Assembly (NCBI RefSeq): GCF_901212655.1
Contig: NZ_CAAKON010000020.1
Span: 123,722 to 187,721, forward strand
Origin: Olsenella uli
GTDB lineage: Bacteria > Actinomycetota > Coriobacteriia > Coriobacteriales > Atopobiaceae
Length of the DNA stretch: 64,000 nt
Direction of reading: 5' to 3'
The notes beneath the pieces were generated by a model. The model was not told the origin of the DNA, searched no databases, and was given only the letters and a program-made list of their open reading frames with translations. Positions 42,031 to 50,835 of this stretch are shown here, piece by piece (the first letter of the stretch is position 1; each line of letters begins with the position of its first letter). Both the position numbers and the translations under genes were made by a program.

Positions 42031-44787
42031 TTAGGCGAGATCCGAGAGCTGGGCCTTGATGCGCTCGACCGTAGCGGCGAGCTCGGCCACGCGCTCGCGC
42101 TTCGTCGCGACCACCTCGGGCGCGGCCTTGGCGAGGAAGCCCGGGTTGCCCAGCGTCTTCTCGGTGCCGGCCAATTCCTTCTCCGCCTTTGCGAGGTCCT
42201 TCTCGAGCTTCTTGCCCTCGGCGGCGAAGTTCACGAGGTCGCCCATCACGACGAACGCCTCGAAGTCGGGCTCGACGAAGCTCACGGACGCTGCCGGTTT
42301 GGCGGCGTCCTCGGCGACCGTCAGCGCGCTGACGCGTCCCACACTCTTGACGAACTCCGCCTGGCTCTCGAGCTTGGCGACGGCGTCGCCGGCGGCACGC
42401 ACGACAACCTCGAGCTCGGTCTTCGGCGAGAGCTTGTAGCGGGCACGGCTGGAGCGGACGCCGGCGACGAGCCTGCGCGCGATGTCGAACGTGGACTCCG
42501 CCTCGTCGTCGACGAAGGAGGCGAGCGCCTCGGGCGCGGGCCACGGCGCCATCATGAGGAAGCGCCCGACGTGCGGCTCGTAGCCGCCCTCGCCGTCGGC
42601 GTCGAGCTCGCTCGCCGGCATGGCGTCCCACACGCGCTCGGTGACGAACGGCATCACCGGGTGCAGCATGCGCAGGGAGGCGTCGAGCACGTAGACGAGG
42701 TTGCGCTGCACCTGCAGGCGCTCGGCGCCGGTGCCGTCGAGCAGACGGCTCTTGCACAGCTCGATATACCAGTCGCAGACCTCACCCCAGAAGAAGCTCT
42801 GAAGGTCACGGGCGTAGTCGCCCATCTCATAGGCCTCGAGGCGCTCCGTCGTCGCCTTGACCATCTTCGCGAGGCGGCTGAGCATCCACGCGTCCTCGGG
42901 CGTCGCGGCCACCGCCGGGCCCGGCGTGTAGCCGTCCATGTTCATGAGCACGAAGCGGCTCGCGTTCCAGATCTTGGTCACGAAGCCACGAGCCTGCTCG
43001 GTGCGCGGCGATCCCAGAAGCTCGTGCGTCTTCTTGTCGATGTCCGCGTCGAACTTGACGTCCTGGTTGTTCGTCACGAGCGTCAGCAGGTTGAAGCGCA
43101 TGGCGTCCGCGCCGTACTTGCCGATGAGGTCCATCGGGTTCACGCCGTTGCCCTTGGACTTGGACATGCGGCTGCCGTCCTTGGCGAGGATCGTGGCGTA
43201 GATGACCACGTCCTTGAACGGAATCTCGTGCGTGAAGTACAGCGAGCTCATGATCATGCGGGCGACCCACAGCGCGATGATGTCGCGCGCGGTGACGAGC
43301 GCCGTTGTGGGGTGGTGCCCCTGCATCTGCTCGGGGTGGTCCGGCCAGCCCTGCGTGGCGAAGGTCCACAGCTGCGAGCTGAACCAGGTGTCGAGCACAT
43401 TCTCGTCCTGGTGCACGTGGTGGCCGTGGCACTTGGGGCACTCGTGCACGTCATCCATGCACGCGTCCTCCCAGCCGCAGTCGGCGCAGTAGAAGACCGG
43501 GATGCGGTGGCCCCACCACAGCTGACGGCTGATGCACCAGTCCTTGAGGTTCTCCATCCAGGTGGTGTAGGTGTCCGTCCAGCGGGCCGGGTGGAACTTG
43601 ATGTCGCCCGAGGTCACAGCCTCAAGCGCGGGACCCTTGAGCTTGTCGACGGCCACGAACCACTGCTCGGACAGCCACGGCTCCAGAGCGGCGCCGCAAC
43701 GGTAGCAGTGCATGACGGAGTGCTCATGGTCCTCGACGTGGTCGAGCAGGCCGTGCTCGTCGAACCACTTGACGATGGCCTCGCGGCACTCGTCACGCGT
43801 CATGCCGGAAAACTCGCCGTAGCCCGGCACCACGACGGCGTGCTCGTCGAAGATGTTGATCTGCGGAAGGTCGTGGGCCTGGCCCATGGCGTAGTCGTTG
43901 GGGTCGTGCGCGGGCGTGACCTTCACGAAGCCGGAGCCGAAGCCGGCATCGACGTGCCAGTCGGAGAAGATGGGAATCTCGCGGTCGACGATCGGTAGCT
44001 TGACCGTCTTGCCCACGAACTTAGCCTTGTCCGGGTCGGAGGGGCTCACGGCCACACCCGTGTCCCCGAGCATGGTCTCGGGACGCGTGGTGGCCACGAC
44101 GATGTACTCCACGCCGTCGACCGGCTCGCTGAGCGGATAGCGAAGGGGCCAAAGGTGGCCCTTCTCGTCCTTGTACTCGGCCTCGTCGTCGGAGATGGCC
44201 GTGGTGCAGTCCGGGCACCAGTTCACGATGCGCTTGCCGCGGTAGATGAGGCCATCGTGGTACCAGTCGCAGAAGACCTTGCGCACGGCCTTGGCGTACT
44301 CCGGGTCCATGGTGAAGCGCTCGTTGTCGAAGTCGACGGAGCAGCCCATGCGGCGAATCTGCTTGATGATGGTTCCGCCGTACTCGCGGCGCCAGTCCCA
44401 GCACGCGTCGATGAACTTCTCGCGGCCGATCTCGAGGCGGCTGATGCCCTCGCTCTTGAGCTTCTTGTCCACCTTGGTCTGCGTGGCGATGCCGGCGTGG
44501 TCCGTGCCCACGATCCAGCGCGTGGAGCGGCCGCGCATGCGGTTGTAGCGGATGATGGAGTCCTGGATGGTGTCATCCATGGCATGGCCCATGTGCAGCA
44601 CGCCCGTGACGTTGGGCGGCGGAATGACGACGGTGCAGTCACCCACGCCCTTGCTGCGCTGGTAGCAGCCGGCATCGATCCACTGGTCGATGAGGTCGGG
44701 CTCGGCGGTTGCCGGGTCATAGGTCTTGGGCATGTCGAACTCGGCCGGGTTGGCGGCGTTCGTGGAATCGCTCACAGGCAGGTCCAT
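42031..44787 (-). CDS. valS: Valine-tRNA ligase
   Basis: A 918-residue class I synthetase. Motifs are HMGHAMDDT (HIGH-type, about residue 65) and RMSKSKGN (KMSKS), with the editing domain containing TTRPETMLGDTGVAV and a C-terminal coiled-coil arm (the last about 60 residues). It charges tRNA-Val and hydrolyses mischarged Thr. The start is uncertain: ATG 44787 has GAGAGG directly before it, and an in-frame GTG five codons later has better spacing to the same element. It follows brnQ and precedes the cyclo-ligase. Confidence 0.95.
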   Translation of the reverse strand: MDLPVSDSTNAANPAEFDMPKTYDPATAEPDLIDQWIDAGCYQRSKGVGDCTVVIPPPNVTGVLHMGHAMDDTIQDSIIRYNRMRGRSTRWIVGTDHAGIATQTKVDKKLKSEGISRLEIGREKFIDACWDWRREYGGTIIKQIRRMGCSVDFDNERFTMDPEYAKAVRKVFCDWYHDGLIYRGKRIVNWCPDCTTAISDDEAEYKDEKGHLWPLRYPLSEPVDGVEYIVVATTRPETMLGDTGVAVSPSDPDKAKFVGKTVKLPIVDREIPIFSDWHVDAGFGSGFVKVTPAHDPNDYAMGQAHDLPQINIFDEHAVVVPGYGEFSGMTRDECREAIVKWFDEHGLLDHVEDHEHSVMHCYRCGAALEPWLSEQWFVAVDKLKGPALEAVTSGDIKFHPARWTDTYTTWMENLKDWCISRQLWWGHRIPVFYCADCGWEDACMDDVHECPKCHGHHVHQDENVLDTWFSSQLWTFATQGWPDHPEQMQGHHPTTALVTARDIIALWVARMIMSSLYFTHEIPFKDVVIYATILAKDGSRMSKSKGNGVNPMDLIGKYGADAMRFNLLTLVTNNQDVKFDADIDKKTHELLGSPRTEQARGFVTKIWNASRFVLMNMDGYTPGPAVAATPEDAWMLSRLAKMVKATTERLEAYEMGDYARDLQSFFWGEVCDWYIELCKSRLLDGTGAERLQVQRNLVYVLDASLRMLHPVMPFVTERVWDAMPASELDADGEGGYEPHVGRFLMMAPWPAPEALASFVDDEAESTFDIARRLVAGVRSSRARYKLSPKTELEVVVRAAGDAVAKLESQAEFVKSVGRVSALTVAEDAAKPAASVSFVEPDFEAFVVMGDLVNFAAEGKKLEKDLAKAEKELAGTEKTLGNPGFLAKAAPEVVATKRERVAELAATVERIKAQLSDLA

Positions 44788-44803
44788 CCTCTCGCAAGGA
44801 TAC

Positions 44804-44824
44804 GGGGAGGGCGCCGCCCTCCCC
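44804..44824 (-). other. Hairpin between brnQ and valS
   Basis: GGGGAGGGC and GCCCTCCCC form a perfect 9-bp stem with a 3-nt loop, 17 nt before valS. There is no U-tract, so it is not a standard terminator. No T-box motif was seen. Confidence 0.55.
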
Positions 44825-44860
44825 TTGCGTACAAACTAACTGCTCAGAATAGCACGCCCG

Positions 44861-46204
44861 CTAGGCGCTGCGCGCGAATCGAGCCCAGACGAAGCCCACG
44901 ACGAGGCCAGCCAGCGCCGGCACCACCCACGACAGGCCAAAGGCCGCAAGGGGCAACGCGTCGCTTGGAAGCCAGGCGAAGGGGGCTGCCGCGGTGCGCA
45001 CGGCCTCGCAGACGCTCACCACGGCCGTGGGCACCACGGCGCACGCCCACACCGCGCGACGCCCCTCGAGCGCCCCGCGCGCAAGGCCCATCGCCACGAG
45101 CACGATGGCAACCGGGTAGAGCGCCGAGAGCAGAGGCACCGAGAATGCCAGGATGGCGTCGAGGCCAAAGTTGGACACCACGCAGCTGAACAGGGCAAAC
45201 GCCCCGGCCATCACACGATACGAAACGCGGGGCAGCTGCTCGGAGAAGTAGGTGCCACAGCAGCTGATGAGGCCCACGCACACGTTCAGGCACGCGAGCA
45301 GAAAGATCGCCGCCACCACGACCGTGCCCACGACGCCAAAGTGCACCGTGGCAGAGGCCGTGAGCACCGCGGCGCCGTTCGTGGCGTTTGGCAGCACCGC
45401 GCCCATGGTGACGCCCACGTAGGCAAACCCACAGTAGATGAGACCCATGAGCACCGCCATGAACACGCCGGCCTTGGAGATCTCGCGCGTGAGGCCCGCG
45501 TCGTCTGTGACGCCAAGCCCACGGATGTTCTCCGCGATGACGATGCCAAAGGTGAGCGAAGCCAAGAGGTCCATCGTCTGGTAGCCCGTAAGGAAGCCCT
45601 GCGCGAGGGCGGCGCCGTCATAGGGAGCCTGGGCCACGCCGGCCGCGCCCGTGGGCGCCACGATCGAGGCCACGCTCACGATCACGATCAAGATCACGAG
45701 CGCGGGGCCCGTGACGCGCCCGAGGAACTTCGTGAGCTCGCCCGGATGCATGGCCAGCAGGTAGGCCACAACAAAGAAGGCAATGGAGAAGGCGAGCCGC
45801 GCCACGCCAAGGTCAAGACCCGCGGGCAGCAGCGGCGCCAGCATCTCGAACGAGGTCGAGGATGTGCGCGGAATCGCGAGGCAGGGGCCAATGGACAGGT
45901 AGATGGCCGCCACGAACACCGCCGAGAAGGCGGGGTGCACGCGCGCCGCAAGGTCGCGGATCGTGCCCGAGAGCGCCACGGCGATGATGCCGAGCACCGG
46001 CAGGCCGATGCCGGCCACGAGGAAGCCGGCCATGGCCGGCACGACCGCCGCGCCGGCCTTGAGGCCCAGAAGGGGCGGCAGGATGAGGTTGCCCGCCCCA
46101 AAGAACATCGAGAACAGGGTCACGCCCACGAGCAGGCTCTGCCTGGGGCTGAGCGAGCCGGCAGAACCAGTGGGCGCGATCGTGGCATTTCGGGATTCCG
46201 ACAA
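44861..46204 (-). CDS. brnQ: Branched-chain amino acid carrier BrnQ (LIVCS family)
   Basis: A 447-residue membrane protein with about 12 helices. The N-terminal GVTLFSMFFGAGNLILPPLLG and GLPVLGIIAVALSG are typical of BrnQ carriers importing Leu, Ile and Val with Na or H. TTG 46204 is chosen because GAGAGGAG stands 5 nt upstream; longer versions would add an unrelated basic leader. It is directly upstream of valS on the same strand, which pairs valine uptake with valine charging. Confidence 0.9.
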   Translation of the reverse strand: MSESRNATIAPTGSAGSLSPRQSLLVGVTLFSMFFGAGNLILPPLLGLKAGAAVVPAMAGFLVAGIGLPVLGIIAVALSGTIRDLAARVHPAFSAVFVAAIYLSIGPCLAIPRTSSTSFEMLAPLLPAGLDLGVARLAFSIAFFVVAYLLAMHPGELTKFLGRVTGPALVILIVIVSVASIVAPTGAAGVAQAPYDGAALAQGFLTGYQTMDLLASLTFGIVIAENIRGLGVTDDAGLTREISKAGVFMAVLMGLIYCGFAYVGVTMGAVLPNATNGAAVLTASATVHFGVVGTVVVAAIFLLACLNVCVGLISCCGTYFSEQLPRVSYRVMAGAFALFSCVVSNFGLDAILAFSVPLLSALYPVAIVLVAMGLARGALEGRRAVWACAVVPTAVVSVCEAVRTAAAPFAWLPSDALPLAAFGLSWVVPALAGLVVGFVWARFARSA

Positions 46205-46291
46205 GAGAACTCCTCTCAATGAGCGCCGAGACAAGCGGCGCGGCTGTGCTCTTACGTTATGAAGACTCACGTACCTGGGACAGCGTCGGCG

Positions 46292-47245
46292 TCAGCCATA
46301 GTCGCCGCAGGCCGCGCAGCCTCCCTGACCGCATCCCGCGGACTGCCCTGCGTCGGCTGCGCCGCCAAAGACCTCGGCCGCAAGCTCGAGGGCGGTCGGC
46401 GTCACGGCAAGCCCGCCCTCGGCCGTCTCCCGCAGGGATGCCGGCATCGCGTTGCCCACGAGCCGCATCGCCTGGATGCTCTCGTCGGCCGGGATGACGG
46501 TCGAACAACCCGCGAGCGCGAGCTCGGCCGAGACGAAGGCCACGGCAACGGCCGAGGCGTTGCGCTTCACGCACGGCACCTCGACGAGCCCCGCAACCGG
46601 ATCGCAGACGAGCCCGAGCAGGTTCTGGATTGCCGACGCCACGGCGCAAGACGCCTGCGCCGGCGTGCCGCCCGCAAGCTCAACGATCGCCGCCGCTGCC
46701 ATCGCGGCGGCCGAGCCCGTCTCCGCCTGGCAGCCGCCCTCGGCGCCCGCGACGGATGCGCGCTTCTCGATAACGAGCCCCACGGCCGCGGCCGTGAACA
46801 TGCTCATCACCACCGCGCGCTCTTCGCAGCCAAGCTCGTCGCGCATCGTGAGCAGCGCCGCGGGCAGGATGCCGCAGGAGCCGGCCGTGGGGGCGGCCAC
46901 GATGCGGCCCATGGCGGCGTTGAGCTCGGAGACGGCGAGCGCCCGGTAGAGCGCGCCGTCCATGACGTGCCCGAGCAGCGCCCGCCCCGTGCGCGAGGCC
47001 TCGCGCATGCGGCGGGCGTCGCCGCCCGTGAGCCCGCTTGTGGAGCGCAGGTCTGCCGCGCAGCCCGGCTCGATGCACTCGTCCATGACCCTGAGGCGTT
47101 CCGCCATCTTGTCGAACAGGTCCTCGGGGGCAAGTTCCATGGCCTCCGCCTGCTGGGCAAGGACGACGTCGGAGATGCGCACGCCGTCGCGCTCGGCAGC
47201 CGAGACCACCTCGGCGAGCGAGTCGAAAGAAAAGTCGTAGCTCAT
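46292..47245 (-). CDS. sdaAA: L-serine dehydratase, iron-sulfur-dependent, alpha subunit
   Basis: A 317-residue alpha subunit that converts L-serine to pyruvate and ammonia with a [4Fe-4S] cluster. Conserved elements are TAGSCGILPAALLTM, ETGSAAAMAAAAIVEL and DPVAGLVEVPCVKRNA. The C-terminus is unusual: CGQGGCAACGDYG gives four closely spaced cysteines. It forms a two-gene unit with the beta subunit 9 nt upstream, and depends on clusters such as those made by the suf operon. Confidence 0.94.
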   Translation of the reverse strand: MSYDFSFDSLAEVVSAAERDGVRISDVVLAQQAEAMELAPEDLFDKMAERLRVMDECIEPGCAADLRSTSGLTGGDARRMREASRTGRALLGHVMDGALYRALAVSELNAAMGRIVAAPTAGSCGILPAALLTMRDELGCEERAVVMSMFTAAAVGLVIEKRASVAGAEGGCQAETGSAAAMAAAAIVELAGGTPAQASCAVASAIQNLLGLVCDPVAGLVEVPCVKRNASAVAVAFVSAELALAGCSTVIPADESIQAMRLVGNAMPASLRETAEGGLAVTPTALELAAEVFGGAADAGQSAGCGQGGCAACGDYG

Positions 47246-47254
47246 GGTCCTCCC

Positions 47255-47917
47255 CTAGACGGGCTGCAGCACGATTGAGGCCGTGACGTCGCGAAGACGA
47301 CGGATGCGCTTGTTGGTGAGCGGGTCCACGTGGCCCTCCACCTCGATGGACATGACGGCGTCGCCGCCACGCGAGACGCGCGAGAGCGTAAAGTCGCAGA
47401 TATTCGCGCCACCCTCGGCAAGCACGTCGGTCACGGCGGCGATGAGGCCCGGCACGTCGCGGTGCAGCACGATGAACGTCTCGCGCTGGCCGGTGATGTT
47501 GACCTTCATGCCGTCAATCTCCGTCACGCGAATCGCTCCGCCACCAACCGAGCTGCCAATGAGCTCGAGCGTCGCGCCCGAGGTGCCAGCGAGCTCGAGC
47601 TTGGCAGTGTTCGGGTGGCCCGCCTCGTCCTCGCTCGGGACGAATGCGATGTCGATGCCGCGCTCGCGCGCGATGTCGAGCGCGTCGCGCAGGCGCACGT
47701 CATCCGTGGCCATGCCCATGATGCCAGCGGCAAGGGCGCGATCCGTCCCATGGCCGTGATAGGTCTTCGCAAACGAGCCGTAGAGCGTCACCCGGGCGCG
47801 GGTGGCGTCCTCGCCCAGCAGCTTCCGGGCAACGAGCCCGAGGCGCGCGGCGCCGGCCGTGTGCGAGCTCGAGGGTCCGATCATGACCGGGCCGATGATG
47901 TCGAGGACCGTAGACAT
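47255..47917 (-). CDS. sdaAB: L-serine dehydratase, iron-sulfur-dependent, beta subunit
   Basis: A 220-residue beta subunit. It begins with the signature TVLDIIGPVMIGPSSSHTAGAARL, and the C-terminal half (about residues 145-220) is an ACT domain (TFIVLHRDVPGLIAAVTDVL) that may sense an amino acid. ATG 47917 is chosen because GGGGAG stands 5 nt upstream and this gives the canonical N-terminus. It lies 22 nt after the TRIC-family gene and 9 nt before sdaAA. Confidence 0.94.
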   Translation of the reverse strand: MSTVLDIIGPVMIGPSSSHTAGAARLGLVARKLLGEDATRARVTLYGSFAKTYHGHGTDRALAAGIMGMATDDVRLRDALDIARERGIDIAFVPSEDEAGHPNTAKLELAGTSGATLELIGSSVGGGAIRVTEIDGMKVNITGQRETFIVLHRDVPGLIAAVTDVLAEGGANICDFTLSRVSRGGDAVMSIEVEGHVDPLTNKRIRRLRDVTASIVLQPV

Positions 47918-47939
47918 TGGTCTCCCCTCTTCGGGTTGG

Positions 47940-48662
47940 CTAGCGCCGGTCCGGGCGTCCGCGCCCTCGGCGCCTGGTCCGCATCCGCCGGCGCATGTTG
48001 CGCACGACGGCCTTTGCCTTGGGCGCGAGGTCCGCCTCGCTGCGCGTCTGCCAATCGAAGCGCAGGGAAAGGTAGCGCAGCAGCAGCACCACGAGCACGC
48101 AGGCAACGCCCGCGACCTCGAGGGGTGCCCCGGCGTACGCGAGCACGGCGAACGAGGCGGAGCCTCCCAGGCACGCGAGCGCGTAGTAGTTGGACTGCCT
48201 GAAGATCGCCGGCGTCACGCCGACAAACGAGTCCCTCACGGCGCCGCCGCCCACGGCGGTGATCGTTCCCATAAGGATGACGTAGAGCGGGTCGAGCCCG
48301 TAGGCGTAGGCCTTGTTGGCCCCCGCGAGGGCAAAGAGCCCCACGGAGAGGGCGTCGGCCGCGATCATCGAGCGATGAAGCCCCAGGAAGGGCCCCCTGA
48401 AGTAGAACGTGAGAAGGCAAATGGCCAGAGACACCCAGACAAGCTCCGGGTGTTGCATGAAGTAGACGTCGTTGGCCCCCATGAGCAGGTCTCGGATGAT
48501 GCCGCCGGCATAGCCGGTGAGAAACCCGAGCACCGTGGTGCCCACGACGTCGAACTTGCCGCGGCAACCAAGGAGGGCGCCCACCAGGACGCCCACCACG
48601 ACTGACGCATAGTCGATGCCCCAGGGGACGGCGAGCGCCGCCCCCTGGGCAGGTACGGTCAC
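47940..48662 (-). CDS. TRIC-family (YadS/UPF0126) cation channel protein
   Basis: A 240-residue protein with seven predicted helices in two related halves, each with the signature GGxxRD (TGYAGGIIRDLLMG and AVGGGAVRDSFVG). This is the prokaryotic TRIC channel family, likely passing monovalent cations or small solutes. The last 40 residues are very basic (RRRMRTRRRGRGR). The start is a GTG, or a TTG one codon earlier, 5-8 nt after the clpX stop, so translation is probably coupled to clpX. Confidence 0.85.
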   Translation of the reverse strand: MTVPAQGAALAVPWGIDYASVVVGVLVGALLGCRGKFDVVGTTVLGFLTGYAGGIIRDLLMGANDVYFMQHPELVWVSLAICLLTFYFRGPFLGLHRSMIAADALSVGLFALAGANKAYAYGLDPLYVILMGTITAVGGGAVRDSFVGVTPAIFRQSNYYALACLGGSASFAVLAYAGAPLEVAGVACVLVVLLLRYLSLRFDWQTRSEADLAPKAKAVVRNMRRRMRTRRRGRGRPDRR

Positions 48663-48667
48663 CAAGG

Positions 48668-50056
48668 CTACTCGCGGTGGCCGGCCTTGTGCGTGCGCAC
48701 GAGACGGGGCTGCTCCTCCCCGTCAACCGCCCCCTTGGAGACGACGACCTTGGAGACGGACAGGTCGCTCGGCACGTCAAACATCGTCTGCTGGAGCGTC
48801 TGCTCGCAGATGGCCCGCAGCCCGCGCGCACCGGTCTTGCGCTCAAGGGCCAGGTGCGCCATCTCGCGCAGAGCCTCGGGCTCGAACTCGAGCTCGACGC
48901 CCTCGATCTCGAACATGCGCGTGTACTGCTTGACGATGGCGTTGCGCGGCTCCGTGAGGATGCGCACGAGGTCGTCCTCGCCCAGCTGACGCGTCGAGGT
49001 GATGACCGGGATACGGCCCACGAACTCGGGAATCATGCCGAACTTGTGCAGGTCCTGAGGCGTGACTACGCTCATGAGCTCGTTCTCGGAGTCCGTGACC
49101 TTGGTGGCGAGCTCGGAGTTGAAGCCCACGCCGCGTTTGCCGATGCGGTCGGCCACGATCTTGTCGAGGCCCACGAAGGCGCCGCCGCAGATGAACAGGA
49201 TGTTCGTCGTGTCGATCTTGATGAGCTCCTGTTGCGGGTGCTTGCGGCCACCCTGGGGTGGCACGCTCGCCACCGTGCCCTCGAGGATCTTGAGCAGCGA
49301 CTGCTGCACGCCCTCGCCTGACACGTCGCGCGTGATCGAGAGGTTCTCGGCCTTGCGAGCGATCTTGTCGATCTCGTCGATGTAGACGATGCCCACCTGC
49401 GCACGCTCCACGTCACCGTCGGCGGCCGTGATGAGCTTGAGCAGGATGTTCTCCACGTCCTCGCCCACGTAGCCGGCCTCGGTGAGGGTGGTTGCGTCGG
49501 CGATGGCGAAGGGCACCTCGAGGAAGCGCGCCAGGGTCTGGGCGAGCAGCGTCTTGCCTGTGCCCGTGGGGCCCAGCAGCAAGATGTTGCTCTTCGCGAG
49601 CTCCACGCGCTCGCGCGGCATCACGTCGGTGGCGCCGGCGTTGCGAGCGGCAAGCTCCAGGCGCTCGTAGTCGTCCTCGGCCTGGGAGTCCTCGAGGCCA
49701 TAGAGCACGCGGCGGTAGTGGTTGTAGACGGCCACGCTCATCGCGCGCTTCGCGTCCTCCTGGCCCATCACGTATTGGGACAGCTCGTCGTAGATCTCGT
49801 GAGGCGTGGGCAGCTCGGCAATCGGGAGGATCGGCGGCTCGTCATCTGCGTAGTCCGAGAGCGAGGCGGCCTCGCCGGGGGCCACCGTGCCCATACCCTC
49901 TGCGTCGTGGATGATGTCGGAGCACGCGCTCACGCACTCGTCGCAGATGCAGACGCCGTTGAGACCCTGCACGAGCTTGTGGGCCTGGTCGCGGGTCTTG
50001 CCGCAGAAGGAGCAGCGCATGCCCGAGGGATTCTGAGGGTCCTGGTACGAGGGCAT
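48668..50056 (-). CDS. clpX: ATP-dependent Clp protease ATP-binding subunit ClpX
   Basis: A 462-residue AAA+ unfoldase. The N-terminal zinc-binding domain is [15 protein letters not shown]...CICDECV (residues 15-45). Walker A GPTGTGKT (about 154), Walker [14 protein letters not shown], the ClpP-docking loop ([16 protein letters not shown] sequence reads [12 protein letters not shown]) and sensor motifs are present. It has a slightly longer acidic linker after the zinc domain. It begins 4 nt after clpP. Confidence 0.97.
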   Translation of the reverse strand: MPSYQDPQNPSGMRCSFCGKTRDQAHKLVQGLNGVCICDECVSACSDIIHDAEGMGTVAPGEAASLSDYADDEPPILPIAELPTPHEIYDELSQYVMGQEDAKRAMSVAVYNHYRRVLYGLEDSQAEDDYERLELAARNAGATDVMPRERVELAKSNILLLGPTGTGKTLLAQTLARFLEVPFAIADATTLTEAGYVGEDVENILLKLITAADGDVERAQVGIVYIDEIDKIARKAENLSITRDVSGEGVQQSLLKILEGTVASVPPQGGRKHPQQELIKIDTTNILFICGGAFVGLDKIVADRIGKRGVGFNSELATKVTDSENELMSVVTPQDLHKFGMIPEFVGRIPVITSTRQLGEDDLVRILTEPRNAIVKQYTRMFEIEGVELEFEPEALREMAHLALERKTGARGLRAICEQTLQQTMFDVPSDLSVSKVVVSKGAVDGEEQPRLVRTHKAGHRE

Positions 50057-50060
50057 CGAC

Positions 50061-50693
50061 TTACGCTCCCTTGACGTCGTTGTCTGCGTCCTTGCGAGAC
50101 GTGATGACCTTGTCCACGAGGCCGTAGGCGCAGGCCTCGCTCGCGCGCAGGTAGTTGTCGCGCTCGGTGTCGGCCTGAATCTTCTCGACGGGCTGGCCCG
50201 TGGCGTCGGCCAGGATCTGGTTCAGGTGCTGGCGAATCCACTTGGTCTCGTCGGCCACGATCTGGATGTCGGTCTGCTGACCCTGGACGCCCGAGCTCGG
50301 CTGGTGGATGAGCACCATGGAGTTCGGCAGCGCGAGGCGCTTGCCCTTCGTGCCGCTCGCGAGGATGACGGCGCCCATGGAGGCGGCCATGCCCACGCAC
50401 ACGGTGGAGACGTCGGGCTTGATGTAGTTCATCGTGTCAACGATGCCAAGGCCGGCGTAGACGTCGCCGCCCGGGGAGTCAACGTAGAGCACGATGTCCT
50501 TGTCGGGGTCCTGGCTCTCGAGATGCAGCAGCTGCGCGATGACGAGGTTAGCGGAGTCGCGCGTAACCTCCTCGCCCAGGAACACGATGCGGTCGTTGAG
50601 CAGGCGCGAGTAGATGTCATAGCTGCGCTCGCCACGGGGCGTCTGCTCCACGACGTACGGAATCAGCGGGATGTTGCGAACTGGGTTGACCAT
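50061..50693 (-). CDS. clpP: ATP-dependent Clp protease proteolytic subunit ClpP
   Basis: A 210-residue serine peptidase. The catalytic Ser is in [12 protein letters not shown] (about residue 105), the His in VLIHQPSSG, and the Asp follows in the [10 protein letters not shown] segment. Fourteen subunits form the chamber into which ClpX feeds unfolded substrates. The ATG has AAGGAGG 6 nt upstream. It is separated from tig by a terminator and then leads the clpP-clpX-TRIC-sdaAB-sdaAA run. Confidence 0.97.
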   Translation of the reverse strand: MVNPVRNIPLIPYVVEQTPRGERSYDIYSRLLNDRIVFLGEEVTRDSANLVIAQLLHLESQDPDKDIVLYVDSPGGDVYAGLGIVDTMNYIKPDVSTVCVGMAASMGAVILASGTKGKRLALPNSMVLIHQPSSGVQGQQTDIQIVADETKWIRQHLNQILADATGQPVEKIQADTERDNYLRASEACAYGLVDKVITSRKDADNDVKGA

Positions 50694-50745
50694 GAGGTCC
50701 TCCTTCGTTCCAGGGAGCGGGCCGCCCTGCGGCGTGCCCGTTGTG

Positions 50746-50778
50746 AGAAAAAGCCGGACGGGGAAAACCCCGCCCGGC
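50746..50778 (-). terminator. Terminator/attenuator between tig and clpP
   Basis: On the minus strand GCCGGGCGGGG pairs with CCCCGTCCGGC (11 bp, one G-U) around TTTT and is followed by TTTTTC. It suggests that clpP has its own promoter or receives partial readthrough from tig. Confidence 0.88.
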
Positions 50779-50835
50779 CCGTATACCCCTAATGACGGCG
50801 GTCAAACCCGGTGGGCCGGGTGCCTCCGGGATCGG

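Noticed and set aside
47918..48106. Longer SdaAB reading frame
   Set aside because: The extra codons overlap the TRIC-family gene and have no similarity to the subunit; the ATG at 47917 has a clear ribosome binding site.
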